Of a stretch of DNA of 64,000 bases, positions 1-10,674 are shown piece by piece; within the stretch, counting starts at the first letter, position 1; the number at the start of each line of letters is the position of its first letter. The translations under genes and the position numbers were made by a program. Origin of the DNA: Lathyrus oleraceus (Eukaryota > Streptophyta > Magnoliopsida > Fabales > Fabaceae); NCBI RefSeq assembly GCF_024323335.1, contig NC_066583.1, positions 368,091,877 to 368,155,876 on the forward strand. Direction: 5' to 3'. Under the pieces are notes generated by a model. The model made no database searches. It saw only the letters and a list, made by a program, of their open reading frames with translations, and was not told where the DNA came from.

Positions 1-402
1 CAAATCATCCTCAAAAAATTTTGAACTTCAAAGTGGCATATCTTCCAAACCATTTGGCCAAATTGGGTGGGGTTTTTTGCTACAAGTCACATTTGATGCC
101 CTCTTTCCAAATATGTCATCACAATTTACCAAAAACTCACCAATCAAAATGGCACTTTTTGAAGTGACTTGAATTATTTCAAGTGAGGTGAAAAAGTGAT
201 TTTGCAATTTAAGCCTTTCCAATATATTTTGCCAATTGAAATTGCTAAGAAATCATATTTGGAGTGTGTACAAGGCCCACTTTCGCAGCTCTAACCACAG
301 ACCTTGCCATTTGAGTGAAAATTGACAAATTAGCAAAAACATCCAATTAGCAAATTCTGTTTACCACTCACTAACCAAACATTAACCAAACCTTAATCAC
401 AG

Positions 403-409
403 TATATAT
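403..409 (+). promoter_or_regulatory. TATA-like box of the Ogre LTR
   Basis: TATATAT is followed by a C/T-rich leader with the AAACCCTAG-type context. The homologous place in the complete LTR is TATAAG at 22403, 1024 bp after that LTR's start. If this is the promoter, about 4 kb of each LTR is transcribed leader. The position is inferred from sequence only. Confidence 0.45.
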
Positions 410-2673
410 GTCATTTTTCTGCTGAAACAAACCCTAGCAGCCACTCTCACCAACAGAAAACCTCTTTCTCTCAAAAATTCATTTTTTCTTCATTTTGAAC
501 TTTCTGTCAAAAAACTTCAAGAATTCGAGCTAGGGTTTAGTGCCTTCATCACTCATCACCATCTTGAGGTCATTGCAAGTGATATTCTTCAGCTGTAATG
601 CCATTTGCACAACTGTTTCTCCAAGAATACATCCATGGCAGATTTGGTTTGAGGACATTTCAAGGATAGCTGAGCCAAAATCTTTCTTCCATTCATCATT
701 TAAAGCATTGCTGTGCATCTGTTTCGAGCCAAAACAACCAAACAACGCTTGAATCTTCACTGTGCTCCAATCTTGGTAAATTTTCGAATCCCTCATTTTC
801 TCAAACCATGCTATGCATTAGCTAGGTCTTTGTATGCTGAGTTCAATGGTGGTCATGGTTTTGAAAATGGTTGTGTATTTTGGAAGATATGTTGATTTGA
901 AACTTGGTGCTCATTTATGTTTCCACTTGTTTCTTCCGTGATAAGTTGAGTTAATGAAAATGGAGTTTGGATTATGAATGTGTGTTGTTTGCTGGTTACA
1001 ATGATGTGTTCGATTTCATTTTCTGGAACAAAAAAAATTCACGATCTGGATGATGAAGATGAAGGTACTGTAGCTTCATGAAACCCTAATGTTTTCCCAG
1101 ATTTCACGTTTGCATGCTGTGGTACTGTTTCATTCGCATTGACCAATCAGAATATTTCCACACCTTGCCTTATGCGCAGCGTTTCACTAATGTCTCCAAA
1201 CATTTACAAAAATGCCATTCTGCGTTTATTTCATTTATTTAATTCATGTTATTTCAATTATTTCTTCAATAATTATTCCATTTTGATGCTCATCTTCCAA
1301 AATTCATAGCTCATTCATCTTTGATCCAAAATTAATGAGATTTTTTGCTAATTGTTCATCATGATCTCTAGTTAATTGTCATATTTTTTCCAGAATTTTT
1401 GGATGAATGGATTTTTAATGATGCTAGGGTTTGTGACATGTGACCATTTTTTGTACCTTTTGCCAAATCAATTGTGAAATGATGATGCTTTGTCCAATGG
1501 CTTTGAAATTTTTTGTGCTTAAACTAGACACATTCATGGTGATTTTGGTATAGAGTTTGTGAATTTATCATGCATGGTTTGTGAGTTATGATTTTCTGAA
1601 TTAGGGTGTGACAATGTGTGTCACACCATTGATGTCCCACTTCTTGATTTTTAATACCATGCTTCTTGAACTCAAATTGACTTGAATTTTTGCATGAATG
1701 TACTTATGGATGTATTGTTTACATGTGAATTTTCTTGGAATTATTGATGGCATTTCCTAATTGTTTGGGATTTTTCTCCCCTGTTTGGTCATATGTTGAC
1801 TTTTTGTGACACATGTTCTCATATTGTTTGTGAAATTCTGATACTTAATTGGATGAACTTGAAATTTGACATGTGATTAGTAGACATCTTAAGATTTGTC
1901 ATGGTTTTGATCCCATTCATTTCTCATATGTTGTCACTGATTTATGATTTATTCAAGTAGGTGCATGTTTGGTTGACTTCTTTGAGCATGTTTGAACTTG
2001 CCTTGCCTTTCTGATTTTCATTGACCAACTTCCCTTGATCCAAATGAGCTGAAATTTTATATGCTTATCATGCTATGGATTATGTTTGATCATGAATTAT
2101 TTGATGATTTATTGAAATGTTTATGATTGGTTTTGAGTTAAGTCTTGCTGTTGACTTCTATGAGCTTCTATATGCCATGCCTTGACCTAATCTGTTTATG
2201 AAATCATGATGATGAATGATATGAACATGGGACCAATTGAGTTTGCTTCTTGATTGTTTAAACTTGATTTTGGTTGAATTTCATTTGCTGTTTTGACTTT
2301 CTCATCCCTTTTTGACCCTAGGCTTGTCCTAGTGGTCTTGTTGCTCATGTTTGAGTTCATGTTTTCAGGTTAAGCAACAAATACTTCAAAAAGATCATTA
2401 CAAATCGATTGAGCTTGATTGTTTATCATGACTAACTTGCTTGTTTTGTAGGTTGCTTGGCTCACATGCCTTGAGCCCTATGCCTTGCACACTTAACTGA
2501 TTGTTTTGACTGTTAATCCTTATCTCATTTTGCTTTGACTTTGAGTTGTGTACTGATTCTGTTTGACTATTTCAGGTACCTTTAGTTGCTTAGTTCTTTA
2601 AGAACTTGCTTTGCTTTGCTTTATAGCAATTTGCATTGAGGTATAATCCCTTTTCTTCATGTAGTCTGGAAGA

Positions 2674-3060
2674 CCTGGCCTGTTACTTGGCCAGGCACAT
2701 GTCTGAAGTCCTCCTTAAGAGGCAATGTTTGTGACTGTTTACATTTGTCCTCGTATAGGGTCAAAGACCTCCTAAGTGAAGAGGAAATTGGCAGAACCCA
2801 AGGGATATGCAACCTATCCCCTGCTATTCTATGTGTCATCTGCTTTGCTCACACCACTGTGTTGATGCATTGCAGATACCAACCCAAGATCTTGTACAAT
2901 TGTACAATTGAGTCAGTTTCAAATGTGTAGAAGGGTTCCCACTTTCTGAACCCACACATTCTTGTCTTAAGCTCTCCCAGGCCAGGGATAAGAGCTGTGA
3001 AGTCTTATCTTCACTCACCCTTCATCTGCTTCACCTTAGCCCCTCAATGGCAAGGTTAAG
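2674..3060 (+). other. Multi-hairpin block in Ogre LTR (putative structured RNA domain)
   Basis: Seven successive inverted repeats lie in 390 bp. They are CCTGGCC/GGCCAGG (2674-2695), CCTC/GAGG (2710-2722), CCTC/GAGG (2768-2784), GGGATA/TATCCC (2802-2820), a 16-bp palindrome (2892-2907), GGGTTC/GAACCC inside TGTG/CACA (2924-2957), AGCTCT/AGAGCT (2970-2996) and CTTAGCC/GGTTAAG with a G-U pair (3035-3060). The block recurs at 25014-25398 and 51309-51692. Stem 1 there is CCCGGCC/GGCCGGG and the palindrome is TGTGCAATTGCACA, so both members of each pair changed together. No open frame is conserved. A role in packaging, dimerisation or translation of element RNA is only a guess. Confidence 0.6.
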
Positions 3061-3188
3061 AGCTAACACTACCCAGTTCCAGTGGTTTGTTTGTTGAGGT
3101 TGATATGACCCCTCGACTAAAACCTAACTTTGATTGAGCCCATTGCTTGCATATAGTGTGTGCTACCTGTGCTTGTGTGTTTGTTTGA

Positions 3189-3305
3189 CTTGCTTCCTGT
3201 GCAAGTTAGGTTTAGTTTAGCTTGCTTCCTGTGCAAGTTAGGTTAGGTGTGGCTTGCTTCCTGTGCAAGTCATGTTTAGGATAGGCTTGCTTCCTGTGCA
3301 AGTTA
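3189..3305 (+). repeat. 32-bp hairpin repeats, four units
   Basis: CTTGC...GCAAG hairpins start at 3189, 3221, 3253 and 3285, an exact 32-bp spacing. The stem is CTTGC/GCAAG with a seven-base loop TTCCTGT. The related LTR at 21379 has only one clear unit near 25519 and a second partial one near 25900, so copy number differs between Ogre families. Confidence 0.8.
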
Positions 3306-3429
3306 GCTAGAAACCTTAACTTAGGGACGACTTTGCATGACAACATCTAGGCTCGAGTCGTAGTCTCCCTAGTGTTGTGTCTCCCTCTGTTGTCTGGTTA
3401 GGCTAGTCCTTTTTCCCTAGTTAGGGGAA

Positions 3430-4166
3430 CTACGTCGCCCTGATTCTCATACCAGATGAGGTACGTAGGCAGGAGATCGTGCGAGATCTCTCCGGGCACA
3501 CTTTTCTTTCTTTTTGTGTGTGTGCTTGACAGTTATAGGCTCGAGTTCCCGACTCCCTATTAACTTGTTTGGTTGTTGTGTGCTTGGAAGCTGATGTAAG
3601 TCCATCGAGTGGCATTCGGGTTCCAGTGTGTGTGTGTTTTGGTTCGGATGCCGATGTAAGTCCAGTGATTGGCGTTCGGGCTCCACGTTTGCCTTTTTGT
3701 GTGTGTTTTGGTTCGGATGCTGATGTAAGTCCAGTGATTGGCATTCAGGCTCCATGTTTGCCTGCTTTTGTGTTTTGTTTTGTTTCGGCGTGCGTGAGCC
3801 GAACTACGGCAACTCTGATTCTCATGTTCAGATGAGATACGTAGGCACAAGATGCGATGTCTTGCCGAGTTTGACTAACAACTAACAACTAATCCTTGCT
3901 TGTTTTCGCCCTCGTTGCGATCCTTTCTCTCGCCCTCGTTGCGATCGAGACCTTCCCTTTCTCTTGCCCTAGTTGCAATCGAGAGTTTTGTTCCCGTAGT
4001 TAGTTTGAACTACGTTTTGCTCTGATTCTCATCCCCGATGAGATACGTAGGCATAAGACGCGACGTCTTAGCGAGCACACATCTCTTTCACCCATAGGTA
4101 GCCGAGCTACGAAGACTCTGATTCTCATTCCAGATGAGATACGTATGCAATGGATGCGATATCTAT
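3430..4166 (+). repeat. Three-stem covarying motif, four units (left Ogre LTR)
   Basis: Four units start at 3430, 3804, 4010 and 4107. Each has P1 CTACG, then P2, a hairpin just inside P1's partner CGTAG, then P3, a 5-6-bp hairpin usually with a GCGAT-like loop, then CGAG. P2 is TCTCAT/ATGAGG (3445-3461), TCTCAT/ATGAGA (3820-3837), TCTCAT/ATGAGA (4027-4043) and TCTCAT/ATGAGA (4123-4139). P3 is GAGATC/GATCTC (3473-3490), CAAGAT/GTCTTG (3848-3864), TAAGAC/GTCTTA (4054-4070) and ATGGAT/ATCTAT (4150-4166). P3 sequences differ but stay paired, with G-U pairs allowed. The fourth P1 keeps four of five pairs. Confidence 0.75.
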
Positions 4167-4251
4167 GCGAGTCATTTTTCTCTTGACCCTTTTAGTAAAT
4201 AGTACATTAGATAAACACACACCCTTTAGACAAGAACAACAAGAGTGGATC

Positions 4252-4318
4252 CCGTAGAGTACTACGGATGCGTAGGGGTGCTAATACCTTCCCTTCGCAT
4301 AATCGACTCCCGAACCCA
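4252..4318 (+). other. Conserved hairpin and block before the LTR end
   Basis: CCGTAG-AGTA-CTACGG (4252-4267) is a perfect 6-bp hairpin, followed by GGGGTGCTAATACCTTCCC and a CCCGAACCC-type box. The same hairpin is at 19209-19224, 26587-26602 and 52881-52896. The block after it also survives in the minus-strand LTR near 12239-12290 and, degenerated, at 17675-17715 and 59515-59575. Conservation across unrelated-looking LTR bodies suggests a shared 3' LTR function. Confidence 0.6.
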
Positions 4319-4482
4319 AGATTTGGTTGCGAGACCTTGTCTTTTCCTTTCCTTCTCTTCAGGTTTACTTCGAGCGTTTCCTTTCCCTCCTTTGGGATAA
4401 ATAACGCACGGTGGCGACTCTTCTGTCATTTTCTTTCGCCGGTTGTTTTTTTCGCACCTCCATATTTTTTCGGGTTGCGACA

Positions 4483-5700
4483 CTTAGGATTGACATTAAT
4501 TTTGTAAAACAAATAATGTAATCACCTCTTTTGTTTTAATATGTTGGGTTGAAGAAGTTCAACATCTGGACCAACATGTCATGTAGGATGTCATAACATC
4601 GTGACTGTGACATCGCGCCTGTGTATAAAACTGAATTAGTTAATTCTGTTATGTGTTAACTGATTCAATATTTTGGGATTAGTTAGAATCCTATGTGGCG
4701 TTATTTGTGGAGGTCTTGAAGACTCAATCAGAATATTTGATGAATACAGTTTCTAATATATGGAGACATTTTAGGAACTAAAAGATTGAAGACCTTGATT
4801 GTAGCAGAAGTTTTCTGCTGGCTTTGTAACAGCAAAGGAGAAGTTTGTTGCGATCTCTGAAGGCCCAAATCCAGTTGGGTGTTTAGGTTATAAATAGCAT
4901 ATTGTAACCTAGGTTTTAAGTGCCTCAAACAATGTAAAAATTAGGGGTGTGTGTGAGGTAAACCTCCCAACATGTGGGAAGGTTACCATGTGGTTCTCAG
5001 TGCTCAAAGCATGAGATTATTTGTAACTCAAAGCCTGTAGGTAAGAGTTGTTATGATCTTGAACGAAGCTGTGAAGCAAGTTCAAGTTGTTTAGCATTAC
5101 ATTGTAATTATAGTGATAGGAATGGAAACTGGTGGTTTCTATCTAGGAGTTCCTAGGTATAGATTGCATTGGGTAGGGATTAAGTGAAGAGTTGTAAACG
5201 GGGGAGTTTAACTCTGAATTAATACTGCTGATAGTTGATCTTCTTCCTGGCTTGGTATGCCCCCAGAGTAGGTAATGTTGTACCGAAATGGGTTAACAAT
5301 TACTTGTGTTTTTACCTTCTGCATGTTATAATCCTGTCTATTATAACTCAGTATGCATTTCAGTCTGTTTATCAAGAGAATAACAGACCTGGTACATAGC
5401 CTACTGTCTGAATGTCAAACAGAATGATATGACATTCATCATTGACAGCATATACTGAATAATAGACTGGTTGGTCTTGTACAGTACAACATTTAGTACA
5501 GTCTGTTTACAGGAGAATAACAGACCTAGCATATGGTCTATGATCTGGACGTCAAACTGAATGTTGTGACATTATATGCTAAATTGTAAGATGGTTAGTT
5601 TTTCTGTTTCAGCATTTTTCTCAGGCTATTCTTCAGGAATCCAACAGCTGAGCTAAAATCCAGGAAACTAACAACTGAGCTACAATTAATGAACCTAACA
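4483..5700 (+). mobile_element. Ty1/copia-like LTR, left copy (first 9 bp lost)
   Basis: This matches 53968-55185 at about 99.5%. The intact right copy begins TGTTAGTACC directly after a polypurine tract and ends CTAACA, giving a 1227-bp LTR with TGTTAG/CTAACA ends. The left copy lacks the first nine bases because the Ogre LTR ending at 4482 lies there. The middle carries a perfect TATAAATA (4889-4896), about 415 bp from the LTR start. The stretch around 5215-5310 resembles what I remember of SIRE/Maximus-type legume LTRs. The lineage call is from memory and remains tentative. Confidence 0.55.
4889..4896 (+). promoter_or_regulatory. TATA box of the copia-like LTR
   Basis: TATAAATA, repeated in the right copy at 54374-54381. 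The position, about one third into a 1.2-kb LTR, fits a U3/R boundary. Confidence 0.5.
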
Positions 5701-5717
5701 AATAGCCTATTTGTTAG
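5695..5717. repeat. 23-bp perfect palindrome at LTR end
   Basis: CTAACAAATAG and CTATTTGTTAG flank a single C. The left arm contains the presumed LTR end CTAACA and the right arm a second TGTTAG start at 5712. The same palindrome is at 55180-55202. It could mark two LTR ends lying next to each other or simply a hairpin at the LTR boundary. Confidence 0.7.
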
Positions 5718-6516
5718 CACCCTAATATGTGGAAATTAGGTTAACTTGCTTAACCTTAATTTTAGGAAATACAAGTACAAGGCCCAAGTGTTGCAATGTA
5801 AAAGTTTAGTATTTATTTCAGTCTGTTTTTCAGGAGGATAATATACCTGGCATATGGCCCATTGTCTAAATGTCTAATTGGATGTTATGACAGTTATCTC
5901 TGTCAGCTGATACTGAAGTACAACCTGGTTGATCTTTTACAGTACAGCTAACTGTAATGCTGTAACAGGTGATGTTCAAATCAATGTTGAGACATCATGC
6001 TGAGAACTATGCAGGCTCAACAGAAGTAAGTGCTATGTTTGATCTCTGCTGTGTCTTTGTACCAGATGGACAGAACTAGATGTTCTTCCATTCTATGGTG
6101 ATATAGTAGCAGATGTCGTGACATCGGTGAATGTGTGCAGATTAGTACTGGGTTTTAATTTGTATAATTGTCTTGCTGTATTAGTAACAATGTTGGATCA
6201 GATGTCATGACTTGGAGTAGAACATCTGAACTCTGACTACGCCAGAATTTCACTAAGGTTTATTATAGACAAAGAAACATTACCAAGGTTTATCACCTTA
6301 TAGGAAGAAAGAAGGAAATTCATTGAAGGAGGGTGTATAACCATATGATCTAGATATCAAAGAGAATGTGACCCAAAGAGAAGGTGTGATGAGTAAATCA
6401 AAGAGGAAAGAGTGACTGATGTGCTTGAAGCAGACCCTGTTAATTACTTGATCCTACTTACACTAAAGTCTATGAACGAAGGCAAATGCTTTGAATATCT
6501 AAGGCCTACGCCCCAT
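5701..6516 (+). mobile_element. Copia-like DNA between LTR end and next insertion
   Basis: This stretch repeats motifs of the preceding LTR (CAGTCTGTTTNTCAGGAG, variants of GATGTCATGACAT) and is duplicated at 55186-56001. I see no recognisable Gag, RT or integrase motif and no methionine-tRNA primer site right after 5700, so it may be a second, diverged LTR or untranslated internal DNA. At 6517 it is interrupted by a TGTCATACCC LTR start. The same flanking frame seems to resume at 19436. Confidence 0.4.
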
Positions 6517-7541
6517 TGTCATACCCTAAGTTTTTTACCTGCATTAGCATAACATAAATCAATCCATTTTGTTGTGTATTCCATTAGTTAAAAGTATCCA
6601 TCAAGATTTAGATGAAAAGTCAGGAGTTCTGGCATTTTATCTGATCTTGATGACATTCATTTAGTCATTTGTTGATTAAATAGTCAAAATATTCGATTTC
6701 TCAATCTCATTGCATCATTCATTATGTTTCATCTCGTGTCAGAGTTTCAGAGGGTGACAGTCAAGACTATTATCATCATCTGAATCTTTGTAGGATTTCA
6801 TTTGTGATTGAGAATCAGAAGCAAGTGGTCCAAGGGCGATTCAGTTACATCTGACTGTCTACTCACGGTTATTCAGACAGTATTTCGGCTCATTTGCAAG
6901 ACGTTTGCATTTTATACTTGTCACAACATGCATTTTATTTCGTGTAGTGCTTGAAATATTAGCCAAATAAATTTTTCGAGTCTATAGACGGACCGGTTGA
7001 ATCGTTTATCAACTTCTCATCCGTTTATTATTGTTTTTAGCTAAAATAATCGATGGATTTATTTAGAACTAACTATGTTATTAATTCGATGTTAGGTTGT
7101 GTTATTTTCTAATTTAATTAGTAAAAGCTCATTTTCTTAATTTGTAGTTAAATTTGTGTAAAAAATAATAATAAATGAAAAAAAATAAGCAAAAGGGTGG
7201 GAAATCTCCCCCCATTTTCGTTGCCAGCTACCAAAAAGAAATTGAATTTTTTTAATGGCTGCATTATATATATCCACGTTTCCTTTTGACAAAGGAGAGT
7301 TTTGACCTAATTTCATTTTTCCTCACATTCTGAGAATTCAATCTATTTTCCTCTCCAACATGTTTTTCCCATTCTCACAACTTACTCTTCTTCCGTCGAC
7401 AAACCTTCTTCACTTCCTCGTATCACCATTGCTAACCATACCACCTTTAAAAAATTGAAACACACTCGGCCTTGCTTTCGTGGGACTTCCAGGAACCACA
7501 GTTAGCTACCCTCCAAACCACCATAGGTTGTGCGTGGACTA

Positions 7542-7546
7542 ACAAC
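7542..7546. repeat. Target site duplication ACAAC, left
   Basis: ACAAC directly precedes the LTR start TGTAAGACCC at 7547 and reappears at 17880-17884 directly after the LTR end GCTACA. Confidence 0.8.
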
Positions 7547-8693
7547 TGTAAGACCCTAATTTTGACCCTAAGATCCCTCATGGCATCATATCATTGCACT
7601 TTGCACTTGCCTCAAGGATCATAGCATCTTGGCTCCTAACCTTTGGGTGGGAACTTGTAAGAGTTGGTTTGAGACCACCAAGCATGCTTGAATTGTATAT
7701 TGTTGATTTTCTCATTTTGTTTACTAACCAAAAGCACAAAAATATGTCACTAACATCTTTTGTTTTGTAGCTTGAGCAATCATAAGATCCAAGGCTCCTA
7801 GGAGACCCTATGCTCATTGATATGGCCAGGTGAAAGTGAAAGCAAGCATGATAATGGTTCACAAAGCTCTCAATCATCATATATGCCTCCCAATTATCTC
7901 AACTTGTCAATTTGATCAAAGCAAACCAAAGGGCTTGAGGATTGTTTCCCAAGGAAACCCTAGTTCATCTGTGCATCAACTGTGCCTTGCTCATAAAGCA
8001 ACCTCAACCCATGATCAAATACAATCAAGGGAAGTTCTTTCACTCATCATTTCATGCATATTTGAGCCTATTTGAGTGTCCTCAATCATCAATTCATCAA
8101 GATTTGAGGTATGGACTTGAGAAGTTGATCAGTCAATTCATCTGACTATTTTGAAATACACTGAGACCTAACTTTTAATGTGTTTGTCAAATGGAGATGA
8201 TCCCAAGAGTAAAATGTTCTTAAGAACCATATGAACTTTCATGTTCATCAAAAATTCATTTGAAGCTTTTAAGGTCATCATCCATTTCAAAACATTATAG
8301 GTCATTTTGACTAAAACCCTAATTTTGGGTCAACTTTCCAAGGACCTAACTCACTCATTTTTTATGATTTTGAGGTGGGATCAAATGCATTAGAAATATT
8401 AAGATGTCTATTTCATTTGTTATGTTGAATAAGTTTTCATAATCCTAAAATAAATACATTTTATAATACAAAACATTATAGGTCACTTTGGGCCAAAGGC
8501 ATTGAAATGTGAAAAAGTCCAACTTCAAATGCCCATAACTTTCTCATCAAAAATCCAAATGATGAAAACTTTGAGTCCAAATTGATTGTATTAAACGATA
8601 TACAACTTTTATGTTGAAGGTTTTGTCATTTGGAGCTTGCATCATTGAAATAGAGGGGCTTGGAGTTGGTCCATTTTGGAAATTTTCACATGC

Positions 8694-8904
8694 ACATGTT
8701 TTGCACCTTGAACTTTATGACCAATTTTCACTAATTTATCAATTCCAAATGAAGTTTTGTTCAACATAACAATTGATTCTCATGTCAAGACCTTTCCAAC
8801 CATTACCCACAAGGCCATGTTTTATTTTTGGAAGAGGCATTTTCGAAGAGGGGAAAATTTTGGTGCAAATATGGAAACTTGATTCAAACTTCATGCACAC
8901 TCCA
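8694..8904. repeat. 211-bp flank duplication, left copy
   Basis: This stretch repeats at 14130-14341 with at most one T-run difference that I noticed. The two copies flank the minus-strand Ogre-type element. The uninterrupted version is at about 58178-58390. Confidence 0.85.
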
Positions 8905-9110
8905 GGTTTTCCGGGATGCCCTTACTTTTGCCTAGATATGCCTTTTCAGGTTTTCAGTCCACCAGGATACCCTTTTTTGCCCAAGCCGCCTTTTCAGGTT
9001 TTCGACTTGCCGGGTGTACGTTTTTATATGTTTATCCCTAATTTTTGCCCGAACCCTTTTGGTTCGCCGGGATGCCCTTACTTTTGCCTAGATACGTCGA
9101 CCTAGCGGGT
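8905..9110 (-). repeat. 3' UTR hairpin units after integrase (minus element)
   Basis: On the minus strand this stretch has repeated units ending in an AGGC/GGGCAAAA-type tail. One stem pairs GCGAACC-type arms around AAAAG (9050-9066). Another pairs CAAGTCG with CGGCTTG (9009-8982), where the U-G pair exists only on the minus (sense) strand. The units correspond to those at 29308-29457 in the other Ogre derivative. Confidence 0.55.
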
Positions 9111-9115
9111 CTCTT

Positions 9116-9811
9116 TTATGCGTAGTATTTTTTAACTATGTCCGCGTTCACAGGATGCGGGAAATCTTCGCCATCCATCGTAGCAAGTATCATGGTTCCA
9201 CCAGAGAATACCTTCTTAACTACAAAAGGCCCTTCGTATGTGGGAGTCCATTTACCTCTGGGATCACCTTGCGGTAGAATGATACGCTTGATCACCAAGT
9301 CGCCGATTTGGTACACTCGTCTCTTGACCTTTTTGTTGAATGCCTGGGTCATACGCTTCTGATATATCTGCCCATGACAAACAGCCGCAAGTCTCTTTTC
9401 ATCAATCAGATTTATCTGATCGAGTCGAGTTTGAATCCATTCCTCCTCATCTAAGCCTGCATCTTTCATGATTCTTAGAGAGGGAATCTGAATTTCCACT
9501 GGTAAAACGGCTTCCATTCCGTAGACTAAAGAGAACGGAGTTGCCCCTGTCGAAGTGCGTATTGAGGTGCGATAACCATGGAGAGCAAACAGTAACATCT
9601 CATGCCAGTCTTTGTACGTTACTGTCATCTTTTGTATGATCTTCTTGATATTCTTATTAGCAGCCTCCACGGCGCCGTTCATCTTTGGCCGGTACGGAGA
9701 AGAGTTATGGTGTTTTATTTTGAACTGCGTGCAGAGTTCAGTAATCATCTTGTTGTTCAAATTAGTACCATTGTCAGTGATAACTCTTTCAGGAGACAGC
9801 AGGTTTCTCAA
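9116..9811 (-). pseudogene. Ogre-type integrase, C-terminal half
   Basis: 231 codons carry the second half of a Ty3/gypsy integrase core. Motif ITDNGTN gives an Asp at residue 13 and NGAVEAANK a Glu at residue 49, which is the D-35-E spacing. After them come the conserved YGMEAVLP and GKWTPTYEGPFVVKK segments typical of the Tat/Ogre C-terminus, and the frame ends in KKYYA. The zinc-finger domain and first catalytic Asp are absent because a deletion fuses this segment to RNase H around 9800. The listed methionine start is an artefact of that fusion. No integrase activity is expected. Confidence 0.85.
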
Positions 9812-10461
9812 ATAGATATTTGATAGAATCCATCTTAGAAGTCAATAAAGTGGTATGATTCAACATATACTGTCTTAGTCGGCGAGCAGCCCAAGCCAAA
9901 GCACAGCAAGCTTTCTCGAGCTGTGAGTATCTTGTTTCACAGTCGGTACCTTTTGCTAAGGCAGTATATGGCATGCTCTTTTCGACCAGACTCGTCATGT
10001 TGCCCCAACACACACCTCATTGAATTTTCTAACACGGTCAAATACATGATGAGAGGTCTTTCTTCAACTGGTGGTATCAGAATTGGAGGTTCTTGGAGAT
10101 ACTTCTTGATTTTGTCAAAAGCTTCTTGGCATTCATCATTCCATACCATCTCTTGATTTTTCTCAGTAATTTGAAGATGGGTTTGCAGGTAGCAGTCAAG
10201 TGTGGAATGAATCGGGCAATGTAATTCGAGTGCCCCAAGAAACCTCTGACTTCTTTCTTGTTTATTTCAGTACCCAGATTTACAATTTCAATTAATTCCT
10301 CATGCGGCTGTATAGTCTTTTCTTCTTGCAGTAGTCGGGCAAGTTCTCCAGGGACTTCACAATCTTCCTCGCTTCCATCCTCGGCTTGGTAGATCGGATT
10401 TTCAAAGTCATAATGAACAGTAGCAGAATTATTATCAACAGGATCCAGAGTGGCTATGGAT
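9800..10461 (-). pseudogene. Ogre-type RT/RNase H remnant (exon 2)
   Basis: Reading leftward from the intron end, the exon starts with the acidic linker typical of Ogre pol, containing ELARLLQEEK. It then jumps by deletion straight to the end of RT (EVRGFLGHSNYIARFIP) and into RNase H (CQEAFDKIKKYL, TLLTSKMDSIKYLF). The catalytic RT palm is gone. A one-base loss near 10158 and another near 9957 shift the frame, so the reading breaks into separate short frames. RNase H is joined to integrase near 9800. This was once part of a gag-pol polyprotein. Confidence 0.8.
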
Positions 10462-10674
10462 CTGCAATTTGTTACGTGAGTGTGTGCAAGAAAATATAGC
10501 TTGTTTGAAAAATGACAGGAAAGATAAAGAGCGCAATATTTGAATGCAAAAAGTCCATTGATTTATTGAATATGAATATGCTTATGAAAATGACAAAACC
10601 CTTGAAAAATTAGCTATTGTGCCCCGGGTATAGACACAATGCTTTTGAAATACTAAAATAGCAATAACAATTAC
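10462..10674 (-). other. Intron of the Ogre-type element
   Basis: A GT at 10674-10673 overlaps the stop codon that closes gag, and an AG lies at 10463-10462 after TTGC. Removing these 213 bases takes out the stop and continues in frame into the pol linker. An intron at this place is a known feature of Ogre elements. The second derivative here has the same arrangement at 28445-28713. Confidence 0.75.

Larger units (their letters stand above)
1..4482 (+). mobile_element. Ogre-type LTR, 3' portion (5' end outside window)
   Basis: This is one LTR of a Ty3/gypsy Tat/Ogre retrotransposon. It aligns by eye with 22025-26788 of the complete LTR at 21379, so roughly the first 650 bp lie outside the window. 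It ends in a typical CA (TTGCGACA) at 4482, and the copia-like DNA that follows matches 53968 onward, where no LTR intervenes. The empty site at 53959-53975 shows that this LTR entered 9 bp inside the copia LTR. The order of parts is: TATA-like box near 403, a long leader-like stretch, a multi-hairpin block (2674-3060), 32-bp hairpin repeats (3189-3305), about 60-70-bp repeats (3592-3790), the three-stem motif (3430-4166), a conserved hairpin and block (4252-4318) and a primer-site-like decamer (4412-4421). Whether it is a solo LTR or a 3' LTR cannot be told. Confidence 0.85.

Noticed and set aside
3430..3850. Overlapping minus-strand frames of about 100 codons rich in SLDLHQHPNQN-type repeats
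   Set aside because: Derived from the 60-70-bp LTR repeats; frames do not survive in the homologous LTR.
3430..4166. Three-stem units as tRNA genes or tRNA-derived SINEs
   Set aside because: Size is similar, but there is no acceptor stem, no A/B box consensus and no T-loop; the units are embedded in LTRs.
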